Assembly (NCBI GenBank): GCA_963710865.1
Contig: CAVQBR010000002.1
Location: 806,001 to 870,000, forward strand
DNA length: 64,000 bases
Source of the DNA: PRDV01 sp963710865
GTDB taxonomy: Bacteria; Babelota; Babeliae; Babelales; Babelaceae
Reading direction: 5' to 3'
Each line of letters opens with the position of its first letter. Position 1 is the first letter of the stretch. The notes under the pieces were generated by a model, which was given only the letters and a program-made list of their open reading frames with translations, was not told the DNA's origin and did no database searches. Position numbers and translations under genes: made by a program. Positions 59,963-64,000 of this stretch are shown in pieces.

Positions 59963-61573
59963 ATGGGATCATTTAAAGACCTTGGTATAGCACCTGACAT
60001 CGTAGCAGTTCTTGATGAGCTGAAATTTACCGTGCCAACAGAAATTCAAAAAAAGGCGATTCCTCTCCTCTTAAGTGAGGAAAAAATAGATTTTCATGGA
60101 CAGGCACAAACAGGAACGGGAAAGACCTTGGCATTTGGGATTCCTCTTTTGCAAAAAATTGATCGTTCAGTACTTGCTCCTCAAGGGCTCATTGTTGCTC
60201 CAACGCGGGAATTGGCGGTACAAATTTATGAAAGTCTTAATTTTGTTGCCCAAAAGATTGGCATCAAGTTGGCAGTTATTTATGGTGGCGTTTCGATAGA
60301 AGACCAGATTCGTGCTCTCAAAAAAGGAGCACATATTGTTGTGGGAACCCCCGGAAGACTGAATGACCATTTAAGAAAAAAGACCCTCGATGTCAAACAG
60401 ATTAAAGCATTAGTGCTCGACGAAGCTGACATTATGCTCGATATGGGCTTTAAAGAAGAGATTGACGACATCTTAAAATGGCTTCCTCAGAATCGACAAA
60501 TATGGCTCTTTTCTGCAACGGTTAAACCGGGAATCGCTGCCCTTATGAAAAAGCATATGAAAGACCCAGTATCGGTTCGGGTCGCTCCCCAAACAGTATC
60601 GGCTCAAAAAACTCTCCAATATTTCTGTATTGTCCCTTTTCGTTCGCGATTGCATGCCATTACGCGTTTTATACAAACCGTAACGGATTTTTACGGGTTT
60701 ATCTTTTGCCCAACAAAGATATTAACCAGTGATGTAGCAGAAGAACTTATTAAGCGAGGCTACAATGCAGCAGCATTACATGGTGACTTGAGTCAAGCTC
60801 AACGGAATGCCGTCATTAAAAAATTTAAACAACGAGATATCACTATCTTAGTGGCAACAGACGTTGCTGCCAGAGGTATCGATATCCCTGATATTACCCA
60901 CGTTATAAACTATACACCACCCGATGATCTTGAAGGATATGTCCATCGTATTGGTCGAACCGGTAGAGCGGGTAAAGAGGGTGTTGCTATTACCTTTATC
61001 AATAAAACTGAACAACGAACGATTCAACACATAGAACGTCGATTTGGCTTTCGTATAGAACCGATCGATGTCCCTTCTAAGGAGACCGTTATATCTCACG
61101 TCTTAGCACAGATACCGAGCTATCTCGAGTCCTTAAAAAAGAAGCATGTCTCTAAAGATATTGCTCCCTTTATACAAGGACTCAGTCACGAGGAGTTAGT
61201 CGTTCTTGCAGGGCAGTTGCTTTACAATACATTCTTGGCTAAGCTTGATCTTGAAGAAATACCTTATACTCATGTAGAAACAGCTGAGCCAGGCCAATAT
61301 CAAGAAATATATCTTAATGTTGGGATGGAAGATGGGGTAACGCGGGATGATGTGAGAGATTATATTCTTCAGACACCCGTTATTAAGCCAGATCAGATTC
61401 TCACTATACGGGTTATTAAAAAACGTAGCTTCGTAAAACTGAGTTCCGATTGTAGTCCTGATTTAGTAAGTTCTTTGCGTGGTAAGCTCTTAGATGGGCG
61501 TAAGGTATCGGTAAATGTAACATGTTTAATTGGTGATCAAGGAAGACGACCGTCTACCTATCGCCGCCGATAA
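59963..61573 (+). CDS. DEAD-box RNA helicase, copy 2
   Basis: The ATG at 59963 follows AAAGGGAAGT; a TTG further upstream at 59933 lies at the promoter. The 537-codon frame encodes all motifs: AQTGTGKT, APTRELAVQI, GTPGRLNDHL, LDEADIMLDMGF, FSATV, FIFCPTKI, VATDVAARGID and HRIGRTGRAG. The C-terminus has the same CsdA-like RNA-binding fold (IYLNVGMEDGVTRDDVRDYI, then RVIKKRSFVKLS). It is a clear paralogue of the gene at 42608-44233, with long identical stretches. Here the gene is preceded by a perfect promoter and followed 8 nt later by a small secreted protein gene. Two near-copies suggest dosage or division of labour. Confidence 0.96.
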   Translation: MGSFKDLGIAPDIVAVLDELKFTVPTEIQKKAIPLLLSEEKIDFHGQAQTGTGKTLAFGIPLLQKIDRSVLAPQGLIVAPTRELAVQIYESLNFVAQKIGIKLAVIYGGVSIEDQIRALKKGAHIVVGTPGRLNDHLRKKTLDVKQIKALVLDEADIMLDMGFKEEIDDILKWLPQNRQIWLFSATVKPGIAALMKKHMKDPVSVRVAPQTVSAQKTLQYFCIVPFRSRLHAITRFIQTVTDFYGFIFCPTKILTSDVAEELIKRGYNAAALHGDLSQAQRNAVIKKFKQRDITILVATDVAARGIDIPDITHVINYTPPDDLEGYVHRIGRTGRAGKEGVAITFINKTEQRTIQHIERRFGFRIEPIDVPSKETVISHVLAQIPSYLESLKKKHVSKDIAPFIQGLSHEELVVLAGQLLYNTFLAKLDLEEIPYTHVETAEPGQYQEIYLNVGMEDGVTRDDVRDYILQTPVIKPDQILTIRVIKKRSFVKLSSDCSPDLVSSLRGKLLDGRKVSVNVTCLIGDQGRRPSTYRRR

Positions 61574-61581
61574 GAGGTATC

Positions 61582-62094
61582 ATGCTTAAGAAAGTGGTCA
61601 TTATACTGCTAGCGGGAACTGCGTCCGTTCAAGCAGATTGGTTTGATGATATGGCTGTAGAGTTTGGAGATAAGCTCGAATATAACGATGCTAAGGCCCT
61701 TGAGATAATTACAAAAGTTGTACAAGAAGAAGAGAAAGAAGTAGCCGAGATTGAAAAAAAGCTAGAAAAAAATGAGCCTGATTCTATATGGGCAACTTTG
61801 CGCGGAACTACTTGGCAGATGCAATGGGCAGCAGCGCAGGCGCGGCTCAAGTATCATAAAAAAGTTCAAGAGGTGATTGCTCAGCTCCCTCAAAACAAAA
61901 AAGATCGTACCAGTTTTATCGATTCGCTCAAAGCAGTACTCCGTAATATCAACGAACGTAAAGCGCTCGATAAAGAGTATGCAGAATATTCTGAGATTAC
62001 GGAAAAGATGCGTGTCGGCACCTTGATTGCCGCAAAAGAAGTAGAACTGCGAGGTCGAAAAGCGTGGATGAAGAGTAAATTCGCACTTTCATAA
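61582..62094 (+). CDS. Small exported coiled-coil protein, unknown
   Basis: This 170-residue protein has a signal peptide (MLKKVVIILLAGTASVQA). The rest is hydrophilic and helical, rich in Glu, Lys and Ala (VVQEEEKEVAEIEKKLEKNE, WAAAQARLKYHKKVQEVIAQ). No known domain is recognised. It starts 8 nt after the helicase stop with AAGAGGT before the ATG, so it is likely in that operon, an odd pairing of a cytoplasmic RNA helicase with an exported protein. A hairpin follows. It may be a periplasmic chaperone-like protein, but that is a guess. Confidence 0.7.
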   Translation: MLKKVVIILLAGTASVQADWFDDMAVEFGDKLEYNDAKALEIITKVVQEEEKEVAEIEKKLEKNEPDSIWATLRGTTWQMQWAAAQARLKYHKKVQEVIAQLPQNKKDRTSFIDSLKAVLRNINERKALDKEYAEYSEITEKMRVGTLIAAKEVELRGRKAWMKSKFALS

Positions 62095-62099
62095 ATTAT

Positions 62100-62130
62100 A
62101 AAGGAGCCCGGTCAAAAACCGAGCTCCTTT
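62100..62130 (+). terminator. Terminator-like hairpin
   Basis: AAGGAGC (62101-62107) pairs with GCTCCTT (62123-62129), and CGGT (62109-62112) with ACCG (62118-62121). It lies between convergent genes. The T tract is short (TTT). Confidence 0.6.
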
Positions 62131-62150
62131 CAACAAAAACTGCTCTTGTA

Positions 62151-64000
62151 TTAATCAAGTTGTCTTGGAAGCTTCTGTTTACGAAGTTCCTGTATCCATT
62201 CTTGTCCTTTCTCATCACTTTGTTCGGCCGTGGCTTCTTGCTGTGTTATTGCTGAGCCGAGGGTGTAAAGTGGGTCTGAAAGAGGAATCTGTTTGACGAG
62301 TTCATCAAGCTTTTTTGCAGGAATTATTGCGCCAAAATATTCTACTGACTTGAATGTTGAATCATTTCGTCCGTCATACCATCCAAGAACAAGATCTCCA
62401 GTACAACAATCGAGTGCCATCGACTGGAATCCTCGGTTTGCAAAATCGGTTGTCGATATATCGATCGGATTTGACCATAATTGCCCGTTATCACGTGAAA
62501 TGAGGAGGTAGATTCGTGCATTTTGTGAGTAATCGGGAAACTGGACCGACACGAGTGCATAGAGAGCTTGGCGTGTATCATCATAAATGATCGATTGAAT
62601 GCTCTCTGGGAGGTATCCACGTATTGGTTGAGAATCTTGCAATGCTGGTACTTTAGGTGCCCACTGAATGGACAAACCATTATACATCGTCATATGCCAT
62701 GGTCCGGCGTAATTCATATCTAGCGCACCTGGTGATTTGAATACGATGCCTAAGGGACCGACATACGTGCGGGTTGCATAAGGGGTTCCTTGGAACCAAA
62801 CCCGGCCATCATTTGAGGCGGTGATGTCAGCAAGAATATTGTTATTAATGAGGCTTGTTAATTGTACATAAGAAGGAGTGCCTATTTGATTTAGATCGGT
62901 AATCGGTACGAAACCTACAACTGGAGACACGCCTCTCTGTGAACCTGCGAAGATTTCAGCATCGACTACGAAATGAAGGCCATATTGACCTTGTCCATCG
63001 CCGCCAAAGCAGTATTGAGGATAATCATATTGGTCACGAGGAGGAAGCGGAGATAGTGTAAATAGATTTTGAAAGTTGATACCTTTGTCACCACTATAGG
63101 CAAACGTTGGAGTATTAATCTCATTTCCCATGCTGTCATAGAGATTGGTATATAAGTACCAGCAGCCACCAAACTTATCAAAAGCAACACCGCGACAATC
63201 GCCAGCTTCTGTTGGTACGCCGGTAGGTTGAACAGAAACTAGCCCATTGTAAGGCCACTTTTTTCCGCCGTCGAACGATACAGCTCGGTATATATTGCTA
63301 TATGGCACAGAAACATTAGTGACTACCGTCTCCCATGATACTACGATATTTTTTGGGTCCTTAGGGTTAATCGCAATGGCTGTATCTCCGACTAGCGAAC
63401 CAGCAGGTAGATTGGTCAGCTGAACAGGTTTATAGACTTTTAGAGTGCCGTCTTTGCGGATTTTGCCTACAGCGACCATGAGGTTCAAAGTGTTATTTGT
63501 TTTGTCAGGTATATTTGAGTTGTCACTCCATGCCCAAGCTACTCTTCCTCCACACGCAGCATTAACATGGTGGTCTCGAAGACTGATATTTGCAGCGAGA
63601 GCATTCGTAAATTGAGTGGTATTAGTAAATCCTGTGCTTATCTTAAAGTTTTCGCAAAGTTTTTCCTTAGGTTTTATGGTGTAAGTGATCGAGCAAGGCA
63701 TCATGACTTGTGGGCCTTGAGGAATGAGATTTCCGAATGTTCCGGTGCATTGTACTACCAATGCACCGGCATTCGTTACTGATAAGATGTAGCCATTTGG
63801 TGGGGTTGGCAGTGTGCTTGTTGGTTGAGAAAATGAGAATGGTAAGCTTAAGCCGTTGTTCGAAGCGGCTACAGTAGAGCGGTACACCAAGTCATTCGGG
63901 CGAACATCCGATGGCAAGAATCCATCTGAGGTATAGAGGTAGCCTCCGGGAGCTGGATGAAAATGGTCTTCGGATGCGACAGGCCCGGTTTGAAAGTTAA
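62151..64000 (-). CDS. Asp-box (BNR/sialidase-like) beta-propeller protein, 3' part (runs off right edge)
   Basis: The frame remains open from the right edge, and the first TTG or ATG codons seen are probably internal. About 616 codons are visible. Asp-box motifs S-x-D-x-G-x-x-W/F recur: SFDGGKKWPY, SGDKGINF and SRDNGQLW, each at the turn of a propeller blade. Between them are blades with AINPKDPKNIVVSWE and GVAFDKFGGCWYLY. Such propellers occur in sialidases and in non-enzymatic secreted proteins; the sialidase catalytic set (Arg triad, Tyr/Glu) cannot be confirmed because the N-terminus is missing. The C-terminal 60 residues are helical and charged. Probably exported. Confidence 0.8.
   Translation of the reverse strand, partial: NFQTGPVASEDHFHPAPGGYLYTSDGFLPSDVRPNDLVYRSTVAASNNGLSLPFSFSQPTSTLPTPPNGYILSVTNAGALVVQCTGTFGNLIPQGPQVMMPCSITYTIKPKEKLCENFKISTGFTNTTQFTNALAANISLRDHHVNAACGGRVAWAWSDNSNIPDKTNNTLNLMVAVGKIRKDGTLKVYKPVQLTNLPAGSLVGDTAIAINPKDPKNIVVSWETVVTNVSVPYSNIYRAVSFDGGKKWPYNGLVSVQPTGVPTEAGDCRGVAFDKFGGCWYLYTNLYDSMGNEINTPTFAYSGDKGINFQNLFTLSPLPPRDQYDYPQYCFGGDGQGQYGLHFVVDAEIFAGSQRGVSPVVGFVPITDLNQIGTPSYVQLTSLINNNILADITASNDGRVWFQGTPYATRTYVGPLGIVFKSPGALDMNYAGPWHMTMYNGLSIQWAPKVPALQDSQPIRGYLPESIQSIIYDDTRQALYALVSVQFPDYSQNARIYLLISRDNGQLWSNPIDISTTDFANRGFQSMALDCCTGDLVLGWYDGRNDSTFKSVEYFGAIIPAKKLDELVKQIPLSDPLYTLGSAITQQEATAEQSDEKGQEWIQELRKQKLPRQLD

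Noticed and set aside
1..64000. tRNA or rRNA genes
   Set aside because: I looked for T-loop-type GGTTCGAATCC patterns with matching stems and for rRNA core words on both strands by eye and found none outside coding regions. A tRNAscan run would settle it.

Overview
The window reads like part of a small, host-dependent, Gram-negative bacterial genome. It is AT-rich and has no mobile elements with intact transposases and no tRNA or rRNA genes that I could find. Many proteins carry Sec-type signal peptides, and two end in an outer-membrane-like C-terminal aromatic residue. There are at least five ankyrin-repeat proteins, one of which carries a eukaryote-type ubiquitin-specific protease domain. 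Others are a Fic protein, HAD phosphatase-like proteins with signal peptides, and abundant pseudogene debris. This combination resembles Candidatus Dependentiae (TM6) or another protist endosymbiont. The taxon is an inference from gene content, not from a marker gene.

Layout. 1-2.3 kb is the 5' part of a giant ankyrin gene running off the left edge. 2.5-5.4 kb is a tandem pair of porin-like secreted proteins. 5.6-11.4 kb is a 1953-residue ankyrin/low-complexity/ankyrin/USP protein. 11.7-14.4 kb holds a secreted sulfatase and a class II Fic protein, tail to tail. 14.5-19.2 kb is a translationally coupled three-gene operon: a degenerate metallophosphoesterase-like protein, then a degenerate metallophosphoesterase/coiled-coil/periplasmic-binding-protein fusion, then a pentameric ligand-gated ion channel (pLGIC). 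I regard this operon as the most interesting system here. 19.2-24.7 kb is a decay zone. It holds a broken RelE-like toxin with its antitoxin, a second antitoxin remnant, a broken AbiEi, an intact and a decayed DUF4143 ATPase, an AlkD-like protein, and non-coding DNA with strong hairpins.

24.8-30.7 kb holds two-lobed glycosyltransferase, EamA, secreted HAD and ankyrin genes. 31-35.6 kb is a housekeeping block (glyA, efp-nusB, rpsA-ndk). 35.9-42.1 kb has a PD-(D/E)XK ATPase, a coiled-coil gene broken by about five frameshifts (three at poly-A tracts), a secreted GT4 glycosyltransferase and another ankyrin protein. 42.6-46.1 kb has a DEAD-box helicase, a FAD oxidoreductase and a Nudix protein. 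46.3-50.9 kb has a small secreted helical protein with a decayed duplicate, a secreted beta-helix protein, an ankyrin protein and gene fragments.

50.9-59.8 kb is a striking amplified locus. Transaldolase and leuS were probably once neighbours. Between them now sit two copies of a large secreted repeat protein, each bounded by decayed pieces of transaldolase and of the leuS 3' end. 60-64 kb has a second DEAD-box helicase, a small secreted coiled-coil protein and an Asp-box beta-propeller protein running off the right edge.

How the parts fit. The housekeeping genes are ordinary and compact. The accessory genes are dominated by secreted or surface proteins suited to contact with a eukaryotic host (ankyrin, USP, Fic, sulfatase, porins). 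Expansion by local duplication followed by decay recurs throughout.
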